64,000 bases of DNA from Nitratireductor arenosus. GTDB lineage: Bacteria > Pseudomonadota > Alphaproteobacteria > Rhizobiales > Rhizobiaceae. The stretch lies in contig NZ_WPHG01000001.1 in assembly GCF_009742725.1 (NCBI RefSeq), positions 904,001 to 968,000 of the forward strand, given 5' to 3'. Every line of letters starts with the position of its first letter. Within the stretch, counting starts at the first letter, position 1. Shown here one piece after another: positions 31,230-40,111 of this stretch. A program made the position numbers and the translations under genes. A model generated the notes under the pieces. It made no database searches. It was not told where the DNA came from and saw nothing but the letters and a program-made list of their open reading frames with translations.

Positions 31230-32051
31230 ATGAACCAACCATCCGCTTCGTCCACCAGGGAGTTTCCCTGGTGGCTGCTCGCCGCCGCCATCATCGCGGC
31301 GACGATCGCGATCCTGATCGCCGCCAGCGACCTCTACTCCCAGGTCTTCGCCACCGTGTCGAAGGGCGTCGCGATCACCGTTTTCGTCACCGGCGTCGCC
31401 TTCGCGCTCGCTTCGCTGATCGGCCTCGGCACGGCGCTGATGGCGCTGTCGGGCTCCGTGGTGCTGCGCCAGATCGCCCGCTTCTATGTCGAGATCATCC
31501 GCGGCGTGCCGGTGCTGGTGCTGTTGTTCTGGATCGCCTTCGCCGGCGTGCCGGCCTTCGTGGCGTTGTGGAACCTGGTGACAACGCCGCTGCGGGATGC
31601 GGGCATGCTGGAACCGCTTCTGGTTCGCGACGTCTCGCTTTTGTGGCGCGCGATCATCGCGCTCACCATCGGCTATTCGGCCTTCATCTCGGAAGTGTTC
31701 CGCGCCGGCATCCAGTCCGTCGACGGCGGCCAGATCGAGGCGGCCAAGGCACTGGGCCTGTCGCGCGTCCAGCGCTTTCGGCTGATCATCCTGCCACAGG
31801 CAATCCGCATCATCCTGCCACCGCTGGGCAACGATTTCGTCGCCATGGTCAAGGATTCCTCGCTGGTCTCGGTGCTCGGCGTCGCCGACATCACCCAGAT
31901 GGGCAAGATCTACGCCTCCGGCTCGTTCCGCTTTTTCGAGACCTATTCGATCGTCGCCTATATCTATCTGATCCTCACCGTCAGCCTGTCGCTGGCGCTG
32001 CGCGCGCTGGAAAAACGCCTGCGCCAAGGCGAGGCGCAGCGATCGCGCTGA
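31230..32051 (+). CDS. ABC transporter permease, polar amino acid type (HisM/GlnP-like)
   Basis: A 273-residue inner-membrane protein with about five helices. It carries R-G-V-P-V-L-V-L-L-F and the EAA loop E-A-A-K-A-L-G-L-S-R-V-Q-R-F-R that docks the ATPase. It partners the upstream binding protein and most likely homodimerises, because there is no second permease. The gene expected next, an HisP/GlnQ-like ATPase, is missing; a decayed oxidoreductase on the other strand follows. Confidence 0.9.
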   Translation: MNQPSASSTREFPWWLLAAAIIAATIAILIAASDLYSQVFATVSKGVAITVFVTGVAFALASLIGLGTALMALSGSVVLRQIARFYVEIIRGVPVLVLLFWIAFAGVPAFVALWNLVTTPLRDAGMLEPLLVRDVSLLWRAIIALTIGYSAFISEVFRAGIQSVDGGQIEAAKALGLSRVQRFRLIILPQAIRIILPPLGNDFVAMVKDSSLVSVLGVADITQMGKIYASGSFRFFETYSIVAYIYLILTVSLSLALRALEKRLRQGEAQRSR

Positions 32052-32075
32052 CGCGCACCACACGACGGCATCGGC

Positions 32076-32260
32076 TCAAAGACCGGTTTCAATCGCCACC
32101 TTGCCGTGCCGCTCGCGCGGCGTGCTGAGATAATCGAACGCAGCGCGGTAGTCTTCCATCAGGTAGACGCGGTCGATGCGCGGCGACAACCGGCCGCCTC
32201 GTTGCCAAGCCGGACCAGGAATTGCCGAAGGCTGACGGCATGGCGATCCCTATCAGGTCC
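32076..32260 (-). pseudogene. Zinc-type alcohol dehydrogenase/quinone oxidoreductase 3' remnant with frameshift
   Basis: Minus-strand translation ending at TGA 32076 gives P-R-I-D-R-V-Y-L-M-E-D-Y-R-A-A-F-D-Y-L, then G-K-V-A-I-E-T-G-L, a typical MDR-family C-terminus. Upstream the match continues as F-L-V-R-L-G-N-E-A-A-G in a different frame, placing a frameshift near 32185-32200. No N-terminal or cofactor domain is present. It is the end of a broken gene; the remainder of 32052-32348 shows nothing else. Confidence 0.65.
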
Positions 32261-32348
32261 ATGTCGCCCCAGGTGAGGGCGAAAACCCCGACACGCAGAC
32301 AGGCGGACGCGTGTCGCGGCTTGGCATCGAGGGCCGGAGGGCGTTAGC

Positions 32349-32999
32349 ATGGCGGCCATGTCGGAACATCCCTCTTCCCCACCGCGCCCGCTCGACCAGG
32401 TCTATGCGGCCACGACCGAAACCGAACTCGCCGACGCTTATGCGGCCTGGGCGGCCGGCTACGACCGCGAGACGGCCGAGCTTGGTTATTGCCTGCCCTT
32501 CCTGATCACGAGTTGGCTTGCCCGCCACGTTCCGGCCGGCGAAGGGCCGATCCTCGACGCCGGCTGCGGTACCGGCCTGTCCGGCCCGTTCCTGAAGGCG
32601 CTCGGCTACGACCGGCTGGAAGGGCTCGACCTGTCCGACGAGATGCTGGCGATCGCGAAGTCGCGGCAGGCCTACGGGACGCTGAAACAGGCCGCGCTCG
32701 GCGAGGCGCTGCCGTGGCCGGACGGCCATTTCCGCGCCGTAATCGCCGCCGGCGTGTTCACCGCCGGCCACGCGCCGGCGAGCGGATTGGACGAGATGGC
32801 CCGCATCACCCATTCCGGCGGGCACGTCATGTTCACCGTACGCGACAGGCTGATCGCCGAGGCCGGCTTCCAGGACCGTTTCGACCGCCTTGAACAGGCC
32901 GGTATCTGGCGCCCGGTCGAGGAAAGCCCACCCTTCCGCGCCTTCGCGGTGGCGGAACCGGACGTTTTCGTCAAGACCTTCGTCTTCCGGCGCGCCTGA
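32349..32999 (+). CDS. Class I SAM-dependent methyltransferase
   Basis: A 216-residue protein with the Rossmann-type methyltransferase motifs: I-L-D-A-G-C-G-T-G-L (motif I), L-E-G-L-D-L-S-D-E-M-L, L-P-W-P-D-G-H-F-R-A-V and a late H-V-M-F-T-V-R-D strand. It resembles small-molecule methyltransferases of the UbiE/Methyltransf_11 group; substrate unknown. GGAGG at 32336-32340, eight bases before ATG 32349, supports the start. Confidence 0.87.
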   Translation: MAAMSEHPSSPPRPLDQVYAATTETELADAYAAWAAGYDRETAELGYCLPFLITSWLARHVPAGEGPILDAGCGTGLSGPFLKALGYDRLEGLDLSDEMLAIAKSRQAYGTLKQAALGEALPWPDGHFRAVIAAGVFTAGHAPASGLDEMARITHSGGHVMFTVRDRLIAEAGFQDRFDRLEQAGIWRPVEESPPFRAFAVAEPDVFVKTFVFRRA

Positions 33000-33061
33000 C
33001 CGGGCGGCACGCGCGCCGGCAACCTTTACGCGGGCACGGCGTTTCCCGCACGAGGCACGCC

Positions 33062-33550
33062 ATGGAAACATTCTTCACCGATTTCGGCCGCGCGAGCTGG
33101 CTTCCCTTCGAAGTGATCGCGGCCCGGTTGCTGCTCGCCGCAACGCTCGGCGGCGTCGTCGGCTTCGAGCGCGAATGGCGCAACAGGCAGGCAGGCTTGC
33201 GCACCCATATCCTCGTTTGCCTGTCGGCGGCGACGATCGCCGTGCTTACCATCGAGATCACCCACCTGCCCGCCTTCGAGGACGACGCCATCCGCATCGA
33301 TCCGGTCAGGCTTGTCGAGGCGGTCACGGCCGGCGTCGCCTTTCTCGCCGCCGGCCTCATCGTCTTCGCCCGTGGCGAGGTGCATGGCCTGACCACGGGC
33401 GCCGGCATGTGGCTGGCCGGGGCGGTCGGCCTCGCCTGCGGTCTCGGCTTCTGGCAGATCGCGCTTGTCGCGACCCTGCTCGCCGTCATCGTGCTGGCCG
33501 CGCTCCGCCTGGTCGAGCAGCGCGCGAAAGCCGGCAAGGGCGGCGACTGA
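33062..33550 (+). CDS. MgtC/SapB-family membrane protein
   Basis: A 162-residue inner-membrane protein with about four to five helices and the family signature R-L-L-L-A-A-T-L-G-G-V-V-G-F-E-R-E-W-R followed by G-L-R-T-H-I-L-V. MgtC proteins affect magnesium-limited growth and ATP synthase activity in pathogens; small MgtC/SapB members such as this lack the C-terminal ACT-like domain. Monocistronic. Confidence 0.9.
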   Translation: METFFTDFGRASWLPFEVIAARLLLAATLGGVVGFEREWRNRQAGLRTHILVCLSAATIAVLTIEITHLPAFEDDAIRIDPVRLVEAVTAGVAFLAAGLIVFARGEVHGLTTGAGMWLAGAVGLACGLGFWQIALVATLLAVIVLAALRLVEQRAKAGKGGD

Positions 33551-33586
33551 CCGGCGCCCGGCCCTGTCCCCGCCCGGGCTTCCGCT

Positions 33587-34303
33587 TCACTCCTTGCGCA
33601 TGATGACGCCCGGCTGCGACAGGTCGCCGGACGCAACGTCGTAGACCCCGGTCACGCACAGAAGCGGCGCCTGGCCTGTCTCGTTGACGGTCAGTTCGGA
33701 CGTGACCGCGTCGAACGAGACGGTTTCGCCATCCGCGACCGGCACGGTGATCGCCACACGCTTGCCGTCGAACAGGGGCGACATGCCGGGACTGTCAAGC
33801 GCAAGCGGGAGCATCGGGGCCGTCGCCGGCAACATGTCCACGCCGGGCGAGACATCGCGCACCTTCAGCCCCGCGCCGCAGGCCGTGTCCTCGGCGAGCA
33901 CCACCCAGTGCGAATGCCAGTTCGCCCCGTCATTAGCCGGATCGCCGTCGCCGTTTTCGTCGAACAGCGGCGTGTCGTCGAAATCGGGATGCGCGGTGAC
34001 GGCAAGGGCGAGAATGCCCGAGCCGGCCGCAAAACCCGCCACTGCGGGGTCGAGCCCGGTCGGCCACACATAGGCGGCTACCTTGGCACCCTTGAGCTGT
34101 CCGACCGCTTCCGGCTTTTGCGACCCCGCCTCGCCCGCCAGCTCCATCATGAAGGTCGCCAGCCGGCCGTCGGTCGTGGCCGACGACACAACGATGTCGA
34201 AGGCCGGCGGCACGGCGTCGTCGACCGGGCTTTTGATGTCGTGCGCAAGCGCGGGCAGGGACGTGCCGGCTGCAAGCAGCGCGGCGAAAACAAATCTCGT
34301 CAT
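33587..34303 (-). CDS. Secreted protein of unknown function, divergent to a MarR gene
   Basis: A 238-residue product with a signal peptide ending L-P-A-L-A-H. The mature part is beta-rich, with F-D-I-V-V-S-S-A-T-T-D-G, V-A-A-Y-V-W-P, an Asp/Asn-rich F-D-E-N-G-D-G-D-P that could bind calcium, and N-W-H-S-H-W-V-V-L. No family name is certain. ATG 34303 has a strong GGAGG. Its promoter region mirrors that of the divergent marR gene, so it is probably the regulator's target. Confidence 0.7.
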   Translation of the reverse strand: MTRFVFAALLAAGTSLPALAHDIKSPVDDAVPPAFDIVVSSATTDGRLATFMMELAGEAGSQKPEAVGQLKGAKVAAYVWPTGLDPAVAGFAAGSGILALAVTAHPDFDDTPLFDENGDGDPANDGANWHSHWVVLAEDTACGAGLKVRDVSPGVDMLPATAPMLPLALDSPGMSPLFDGKRVAITVPVADGETVSFDAVTSELTVNETGQAPLLCVTGVYDVASGDLSQPGVIMRKE

Positions 34304-34402
34304 CTGATCCTCCTTATTAGTATCGATACGATACCATTGCGCAACTACCACGGCCGCGGCCGACTTGCAATAGTGGTATTGTTACGATACTAATTAGTGA
34401 CG
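34304..34402. promoter_or_regulatory. Divergent promoter region with two mirrored MarR operators
   Basis: Two 15-bp palindromes, GTATCGATACGATAC at 34320-34334 and GTATTGTTACGATAC at 34376-34390, form a GTATYG-N3-CGATAC pair in opposite orientation. Plus strand: TTGCAA (34365-34370), 17-bp spacer, TACTAA (34388-34393). Minus strand: TTGCGC (34344-34339), 16-bp spacer, TACTAA (34322-34317). Each palindrome lies between or across its own -35 and -10, the classic position for repression by the MarR protein encoded here. Confidence 0.72.
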
Positions 34403-34957
34403 ATGGAAACGCACCGGACTCTGGACCTCGTGGAACGGCTCGCCCGGCTGGTCGGCCAGACCGGCCACGCACACGGCATGAAGCCGGCGCAATGGGACGC
34501 ACTGCGCTATCTGGCAAGGGCCAATCGCTTCTCGCGCACACCCGGCGCCCTAACCGCCTATCTCGGCGCGACCAAGGGCACCGTCTCGCAGACCGTAATG
34601 GCGCTCGAACGCGCCGGCCTGGTGGAGAAATCGCCGCATCCCGGCGACCGCCGCTCGGTGCGGCTGGAGCTGACGCCGGCTGGCCGCGCCATGCTGGACA
34701 GCGACCGGATCGAGACATTGCGCCGCACGTTGACCCGTCTGGCGCCCTCACGCGCCGAGGCGCTCGAGGATGGCCTCCAGGCCCTGCTCGCCGGGCTTGT
34801 CGCCGAGGGCGGCGGCCGGCCTTTCGGGCTTTGCCGCGCTTGTCGCCATTTCGGCGAGGACGCCCGAGGGCCCGGCCGGCATGCCTGCCGGCTGCTCGGC
34901 GAAAACCTGTCGGGCGCCGAATCCGATCAGATTTGCGTCGAGCAGGAAGCCGCCTGA
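34403..34957 (+). CDS. MarR-family transcriptional regulator with C-terminal cysteine cluster
   Basis: A 184-residue protein with a MarR winged helix: L-T-A-Y-L-G-A-T-K-G-T-V-S-Q-T-V recognition region and the wing H-P-G-D-R-R-S-V-R-L. After the dimerisation helices there is an extra C-terminal segment with Cys at 144, 147, 162 and 178 (C-x2-C-x14-C-x15-C), which could bind zinc or an iron-sulfur cluster. No ribosome site precedes ATG 34403 and the predicted transcription start is at about 34400, so the mRNA may be leaderless. GTG 34397 is an alternative start. Confidence 0.85.
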   Translation: METHRTLDLVERLARLVGQTGHAHGMKPAQWDALRYLARANRFSRTPGALTAYLGATKGTVSQTVMALERAGLVEKSPHPGDRRSVRLELTPAGRAMLDSDRIETLRRTLTRLAPSRAEALEDGLQALLAGLVAEGGGRPFGLCRACRHFGEDARGPGRHACRLLGENLSGAESDQICVEQEAA

Positions 34958-35217
34958 CGCCGCCGTCCGGAACCCGAAAGGCCGGGGTCGGGCGGTTGCG
35001 GTTTGAGGCGCAACATCAAAAAACCTGCAGCCCTCCCAGCTTGGACGGCTTCCATTCGAAGCTGATCGGCTCTAGGGAAGGGGCATTCATTCGGACCCGG
35101 TGAAACCCCGGGTGGCTCTTCCGGCCGCCGACCCGTCGGACAACTACACCCATACCGTCTTTCTTTGCGGTCCTACCCTGTCGGGCCGCGGTTTGGGTTT
35201 TGACTTCCTGGACCCCG

Positions 35218-36702
35218 ATGCCATCACTTTACGCCTATCGCGCACAATGGTTTTCCAACATCCGCGCCGATCTTCTCGCCGGCCTCGTCGTCGCGCTCGC
35301 GCTCATTCCCGAAGCCATCGCCTTTTCCATCATCGCCGGTGTCGACCCGAAAATCGGCCTCTACGCCTCGTTCTCGATCGCCGTTCTGATCGCCTTCGTC
35401 GGCGGACGGCCGGGCATGATCTCGGCCGCGACCGCCGCGACTGCGGTGCTGATGGTCACCCTGGTGCGCGATCACGGCCTGCAATATCTGCTCGCCGCGA
35501 CGGTACTTGCCGGACTGCTGCAAATCGGCGCCGGGCTGTTGAAGCTCGGGCAGGTGATGCGCTTCGTCTCGCGCTCGGTGATGACCGGCTTCGTCAACGC
35601 GCTCGCCATCCTGATCTTCATGGCCCAGCTCCCCGAACTGATCGGTGTTCCGTGGCTGACCTATGTCATGGTCGCGGCCGGCCTTGGCATCATCTACCTG
35701 TTTCCCTATCTCACCAGGGCCGTTCCCTCGCCGCTGGTCTGCATCATCGTCCTGACGACGATCGCCATCGCCTTCGGCCTCGACGTGCGCACCGTCGGCG
35801 ACATGGGCGAACTGCCGTCGACCCTGCCGATCTTCCTGATCCCGGACATCCCCCTCACCCTCGACACGCTGCTGATCATCCTGCCCTATTCGGCCGCCGT
35901 CGCGGTGGTCGGGCTCTTGGAATCGCTGATGACGTCGCAGATCGTCGACGATCTGACCGACACGGCGTCGGACCGCGACCAGGAATGCATCGGCCAGGGC
36001 ATCGCCAACACCGCCACCGGCTTCATCGGCGGCATGGCCGGCTGCGCGATGATCGGCCAGTCGATCATCAATGTGAAGTCGGGCGGTCGGGGTCGGTTGT
36101 CCACCTTCGCCGCCGGTGTGCTGTTGTTGTTCATGATCCTGGTGCTTGGCGACCTCGTCAGCCGGATTCCGATGCCGGCGCTTGTCGCTATCATGATCAT
36201 GGTGTCGATCGGCACGTTCTCATGGTCGTCGGTCAAGAACCTCCGGGACCATCCGCGCTCGTCCTCGATCGTCATGCTTGCGACGGTGATCTGCGTGGTG
36301 TTCACGCACAATTTGGCGATCGGCGTGTTGGTCGGCGTGCTGTTGTCCGGCATCTTCTTTGCCTGGAAGATCGCCCAGCTGTTCCGCGTATCGTCAACGC
36401 TGAGCGCCGACGGACGCCACCGCGCCTATGTGGTGGAAGGTCAGCTCTTTTTCGCCTCGGCAGAGGATTTTATGGCCGCTTTCGACTTCAAGGAGACCTT
36501 GGAAAAGGTAACGATCGACGTATCGCGCGCCCATATCTGGGACATTTCCAGCGTGACCGCCCTCGACATGGCGGTGTTGAAATTCCGCCGCGACGGCGCC
36601 GATGTCGAGATCGTCGGCATGAACGAGGCCAGCGAGACGCTGGTCGACCGGCTTGCCATCCACGACAAGCCCGGCGCGCTCGACAAACTCATGGCGCATT
36701 AG
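35218..36702 (+). CDS. SulP-family inorganic anion transporter with STAS domain
   Basis: A 494-residue membrane transporter with about 11-12 helices, N-terminal [14 protein letters not shown] and a cytoplasmic STAS domain (about residues 410-494; [10 protein letters not shown]). SulP proteins move sulfate, bicarbonate or related anions; rhizobial members linked to a Usp gene have no confirmed substrate. TTG 35200 is an alternative start. 34958-35217 upstream shows no other gene. It is 36 bp before the Usp gene. Confidence 0.92.
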   Translation: MPSLYAYRAQWFSNIRADLLAGLVVALALIPEAIAFSIIAGVDPKIGLYASFSIAVLIAFVGGRPGMISAATAATAVLMVTLVRDHGLQYLLAATVLAGLLQIGAGLLKLGQVMRFVSRSVMTGFVNALAILIFMAQLPELIGVPWLTYVMVAAGLGIIYLFPYLTRAVPSPLVCIIVLTTIAIAFGLDVRTVGDMGELPSTLPIFLIPDIPLTLDTLLIILPYSAAVAVVGLLESLMTSQIVDDLTDTASDRDQECIGQGIANTATGFIGGMAGCAMIGQSIINVKSGGRGRLSTFAAGVLLLFMILVLGDLVSRIPMPALVAIMIMVSIGTFSWSSVKNLRDHPRSSSIVMLATVICVVFTHNLAIGVLVGVLLSGIFFAWKIAQLFRVSSTLSADGRHRAYVVEGQLFFASAEDFMAAFDFKETLEKVTIDVSRAHIWDISSVTALDMAVLKFRRDGADVEIVGMNEASETLVDRLAIHDKPGALDKLMAH

Positions 36703-36738
36703 GGCCGTCTACGGCTAGGCTTCGGTCAGGAGAAGAAA

Positions 36739-37587
36739 ATGACGGCCAAGATCATCGCGCTTATCGACGGCTCGACCTACTCGAAAAGCGTGTGCGAAAA
36801 CGCCGCCTGGATCGCCAAACGCACAGGCGCGACGGTGGAATTGCTTCACGTACTCGGTCGCCGCGAGACCGCCTCGTCCGACCTTTCCGGCACGATCGCG
36901 CTCGGCGCCCGCTCGGCTCTTCTGGCCGAGCTCAGCAGGCTCGACGAAGAGCGCGCCAGACTCGCCCAAAAGCGCGGTCGCGCCATACTCGAAGACGCGC
37001 AGGCAATGCTGGCCGAAGCCGGCGTCGAGGCGAGCATGCGCCTGCGCAACGGCGATCTTCTGGAAACGGTGGCAGAGGCCGAGAAGCAGGCAGACCTGAT
37101 CGTGATCGGCAAGCGCGGCGAGGGCGCCGACTTCGCGAAACTGCATCTCGGGTCCAACCTCGAACGCATCGTCCGCTCCGCCACCCGCCCGGTCTACGTC
37201 GCCGCCCGCGCCTGGCGTCCGGTCGAAAAGCTCCTGATCGCCCATGATGGCGGGCCGAGCATCGGCCGCGCGGTGGACCATATCGCTCGCTCGGCCCTGT
37301 TCATGGACCTCGACCTTCGTCTTCTGGCAGTCGGCGCTGACACCGCCGAACACCGCCGCAGGCTTGCCGACGCCGAGGCCATGCTGAAAGCCGGCGGCCA
37401 CCAGGCCATCTCCCGGTTGGTCCAGGGCCAGCCGGACAAGGCAATCGCCGAGACGGTCGAGAAGGACGGCATCGACCTCCTCGTGATGGGTGCCTATGGC
37501 CATTCGCGCATCCGCTCGATGATTATCGGCTCCACCACCACGGAAATGATCCGCGCCTGCAAGATCCCGGTTTTGTTGTTCCGGTAG
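36739..37587 (+). CDS. Universal stress protein, tandem UspA domains
   Basis: A 282-residue protein of two Usp domains. The second holds a complete ATP-binding motif, M-G-A-Y-G-H-S-R-I-R then I-G-S-T-T (G-x2-G-x9-G-S/T); the first has a weaker G-K-R-G-E-G version, so the two halves may differ in nucleotide binding. An AGGAG-type site precedes ATG 36739. Co-transcription with the SulP gene suggests it senses energy or nucleotide state for the transporter; that is an inference. Confidence 0.9.
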   Translation: MTAKIIALIDGSTYSKSVCENAAWIAKRTGATVELLHVLGRRETASSDLSGTIALGARSALLAELSRLDEERARLAQKRGRAILEDAQAMLAEAGVEASMRLRNGDLLETVAEAEKQADLIVIGKRGEGADFAKLHLGSNLERIVRSATRPVYVAARAWRPVEKLLIAHDGGPSIGRAVDHIARSALFMDLDLRLLAVGADTAEHRRRLADAEAMLKAGGHQAISRLVQGQPDKAIAETVEKDGIDLLVMGAYGHSRIRSMIIGSTTTEMIRACKIPVLLFR

Positions 37588-37924
37588 CGGAGCGCGCGCA
37601 CGGAACACCGCACGTGGCGCGGCGAGAAACGGCAGAGCGGTCGGCAACGTCCGCCCCGGACCTCGGTGCGACAGCCGGCCAACGCCTGGTTTCGGCCGGC
37701 CCGCACTCAGATTGCCGCCCTGCGTCTTTGCTGGTATGAGCCACGCTATGGAAGAATTGTTCGGCAATCCGGCCTATAAGCGCTTTGCCCTGCAGGACAG
37801 AAAGCGCCTGCCGGCGCGTTTTTTCGCGCGGATTTCGGGTGCGAAGGCGACCCGGCGCGCCTGAACGCCGCCCGCCCGGCGACCCGCCGGTCCATCCAGC
37901 TCTCCTATCGACGGACGCAAGACA
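37588..37924 (+). promoter_or_regulatory. 337-bp leader region of leuC with hairpins and a possible small ORF
   Basis: No conserved gene is evident. A 42-codon frame (ATG 37736, stop 37862-37864) lacks a good ribosome site and is not leucine-rich. Inside it, GCGCTTT (37780-37786) can pair with AAAGCGC (37801-37807), and the overlapping GCGCC (37804-37808) can instead pair with GGCGC (37813-37817) just before six T residues (37819-37824). The two pairings exclude each other, as in an attenuator, or the second is simply a weak terminator. Confidence 0.35.
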
Positions 37925-39331
37925 ATGACCGCTCCCCGCACCCTTTACGACAAGATCTTCGACGACCATCTGGTCGACCGCCAGGACGACGGCACCTGTC
38001 TCCTCTATATCGACCGCCATCTCGTCCACGAGGTAACAAGTCCGCAGGCCTTCGAAGGCCTCAGAATCGCTGGCCGCAAGGTGCGTCATCCCGAAAAGAC
38101 GCTCGCCGTCGTCGATCACAACGTGCCGACCACCGACCGCTCGCACGGCATCGCCAATCCGGAAAGCCGCATCCAGGTCGAGGCGCTGGCCAAGAACGCT
38201 GCCGATTTCGGCATCGACTATTACAACGAGGTCGATCTGCGCCAGGGCATCGTCCACATCGTCGGGCCCGAGCAGGGTTTCACCCTGCCCGGCATGACGA
38301 TCGTCTGCGGTGACAGCCACACCTCGACCCATGGCGCCTTCGGCGCGCTGGCGCACGGCATCGGTACTTCCGAAGTCGAGCATGTGCTCGCCACCCAGAC
38401 GCTGATCCAGAACAAGGCCAAGAACATGCTGGTGCGCGTCGACGGGCAACTGCCCGACGGCGTCACCGCCAAGGACATCATTTTGGCCATCATCGGCGAG
38501 ATCGGCACGGCCGGCGGCACCGGCCATGTCATCGAATATGCCGGCGAGGCGATCCGCGCGCTGTCGATGGAAGGCCGCATGACAGTCTGCAACATGTCGA
38601 TCGAGGGCGGCGCCCGCGCCGGCCTGATCGCGCCCGACGAGACCACCTTCGACTATGTCAGGGGCAAGCCCCGCGCGCCGAAGGGCACGGCCTGGGACAT
38701 GGCCATGGAATACTGGAGAACGCTGCGCACCGACGAAGGCGCCCATTTCGACCGGACGGTGGTGCTCGACGCGGCCAATCTGCCGCCGATCGTCACCTGG
38801 GGATCCTCGCCCGAGGACGTCGTCTCCGTCACCGGCGTCGTGCCGGACCCCGACGAGATCGCCGACGAGAACAAGCGCAACTCCAAGAAGCGCGCGCTCG
38901 ACTATATGGGCCTGACGCCGGGCACGAAGATCACCGACATCGCGCTCGACCGCGTCTTCATCGGCTCGTGCACCAATGGTCGCATCGAGGATCTGCGTGC
39001 CGTGGCCAAAGTCGTCGAGGGCCGCACGGTCAGCGAGCGCGTCGATGCCATGATCGTGCCGGGTTCCGGCCTGGTCAAAGCGCAGGCCGAGGCCGAGGGC
39101 CTGGACGCGATCTTCAAGGCGGCCGGCTTCGACTGGCGCGAACCGGGTTGCTCAATGTGCCTGGCCATGAACGAGGACCGGCTGAAGCCGCAGGAGCGCT
39201 GCGCCTCGACCTCGAACCGCAATTTCGAGGGCCGCCAGGGTTTCAAGGGCCGCACCCATCTGGTGTCGCCGGCCATGGCCGCGGCGGCTGCGATCGCCGG
39301 CCATTTCGTCGACATCCGCGACTGGCGCTGA
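37925..39331 (+). CDS. leuC: 3-isopropylmalate dehydratase large subunit
   Basis: Aconitase-family 4Fe-4S enzyme that isomerises 2- to 3-isopropylmalate in leucine synthesis with LeuD. The 468-residue product has [14 protein letters not shown], the cluster Cys in I-G-S-C-T-N-G-R and [10 protein letters not shown], and the bacterial LeuC length. leuD is not in the window. In many Hyphomicrobiales leuC lies near rplS; here they are about 35 kb apart. Confidence 0.97.
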   Translation: MTAPRTLYDKIFDDHLVDRQDDGTCLLYIDRHLVHEVTSPQAFEGLRIAGRKVRHPEKTLAVVDHNVPTTDRSHGIANPESRIQVEALAKNAADFGIDYYNEVDLRQGIVHIVGPEQGFTLPGMTIVCGDSHTSTHGAFGALAHGIGTSEVEHVLATQTLIQNKAKNMLVRVDGQLPDGVTAKDIILAIIGEIGTAGGTGHVIEYAGEAIRALSMEGRMTVCNMSIEGGARAGLIAPDETTFDYVRGKPRAPKGTAWDMAMEYWRTLRTDEGAHFDRTVVLDAANLPPIVTWGSSPEDVVSVTGVVPDPDEIADENKRNSKKRALDYMGLTPGTKITDIALDRVFIGSCTNGRIEDLRAVAKVVEGRTVSERVDAMIVPGSGLVKAQAEAEGLDAIFKAAGFDWREPGCSMCLAMNEDRLKPQERCASTSNRNFEGRQGFKGRTHLVSPAMAAAAAIAGHFVDIRDWR

Positions 39332-39344
39332 ACGCTCCCATGAC

Positions 39345-39388
39345 CGCTCTGCGAGGTCGCCCGCCTCAGCCGGCGGCCTCGCAGAGCG
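39345..39388. terminator. Long hairpin after leuC
   Basis: Perfect 12-bp inverted repeat CGCTCTGCGAGG (39345-39356) and its complement (39377-39388) with a GC-rich loop that can fold further. There is no T-run, so it is either a Rho-assisted or 3'-end-protecting hairpin. It starts 14 bp after the leuC stop. Confidence 0.6.
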
Positions 39389-39610
39389 CGATTGCCGCCG
39401 TGCTGACCAGCTCGCAGTTTTTTGTCTTCCTCACCGCGATCTGGCGCATGTTCGGCGCGTTTGCGCATGACGGTCAGCAAGCCGGCAAGCAAAGCTGATT
39501 GCATATATGAAGCGGCCGTGAACGGCGCGATCACGCCCGCTTCAGGCGCATACCTCCATCATCGCCCCGTTCCGGCTCGCAAATCGCCGGTCTTTGTGGA
39601 GGAAACCGCC

Positions 39611-39922
39611 ATGCTTGCCAAAACCACGATAACAACGCTCACCGCGATCCTGCTCGTGACATCGCTCGGTCCGTCTTTCGCCGAGATGAAGATCAAGAAG
39701 CTGAAGGCGACCCGCGAACAGGTCCGCACGGCCTGCGAAAAAAACGACGACAATATCGGCTACGGCACCCACGCCGACAAGGGCGGCTATGGCTGCGTGA
39801 CCGATAACGGCTTCATCGACTGCAAGGAAAACGGCGAGTGCACCGGTGGCACGGCCGAACGCCGTGTCACGACGCGCCGCCTGCCGCGCCTGTCCCATTC
39901 GGGCAACCTCGCTCGCCGCTAG
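39611..39922 (+). CDS. Small secreted cysteine-containing protein, unknown function
   Basis: A 103-residue product with a signal peptide ending F-A-E and a mature domain with four Cys (T-A-C-E-K, Y-G-C-V-T, I-D-C-K-E, G-E-C-T-G) that can form two disulfides, then a basic Arg-rich tail. A GGAGGA site precedes ATG 39611. The K-G-G-Y-G-C-V-T-D pattern recurs in rhizobial hypothetical proteins. Function unknown. Confidence 0.65.
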   Translation: MLAKTTITTLTAILLVTSLGPSFAEMKIKKLKATREQVRTACEKNDDNIGYGTHADKGGYGCVTDNGFIDCKENGECTGGTAERRVTTRRLPRLSHSGNLARR

Positions 39923-39984
39923 GATCGTTGGGTGGAACTGGTACCGTTTTCCGCCCACCGCCCGGTCCCACCGAAGCCCGTTCG

Positions 39985-40016
39985 ACGCCCTTTGCATCCT
40001 AAGGTGCAAAGGGCGT
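39985..40016. terminator. Hairpin after the small cysteine-containing protein gene
   Basis: Perfect 12-bp stem ACGCCCTTTGCA (39985-39996) with its complement at 40005-40016 and an 8-base loop. No T-run follows. Position after the gene and stem strength fit a transcription end. Confidence 0.6.
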
Positions 40017-40111
40017 TGCCACATCAAGAATCCGGACTAGGCGCCGCCGGCATTAACCTCTTTTTCGAACCCTCGCGCTAATGTCACACGGCACGCGAAC
40101 AGGAGCCGGAT

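Noticed and set aside
39340-39498. 52-codon small gene after leuC
   Set aside because: Lies over the leuC hairpin arms and lacks a ribosome site.
40053-40060. TTAACC near 40055 as a CtrA site for the GGDEF gene
   Set aside because: Only one half-site; no second TTAA at seven-base spacing.
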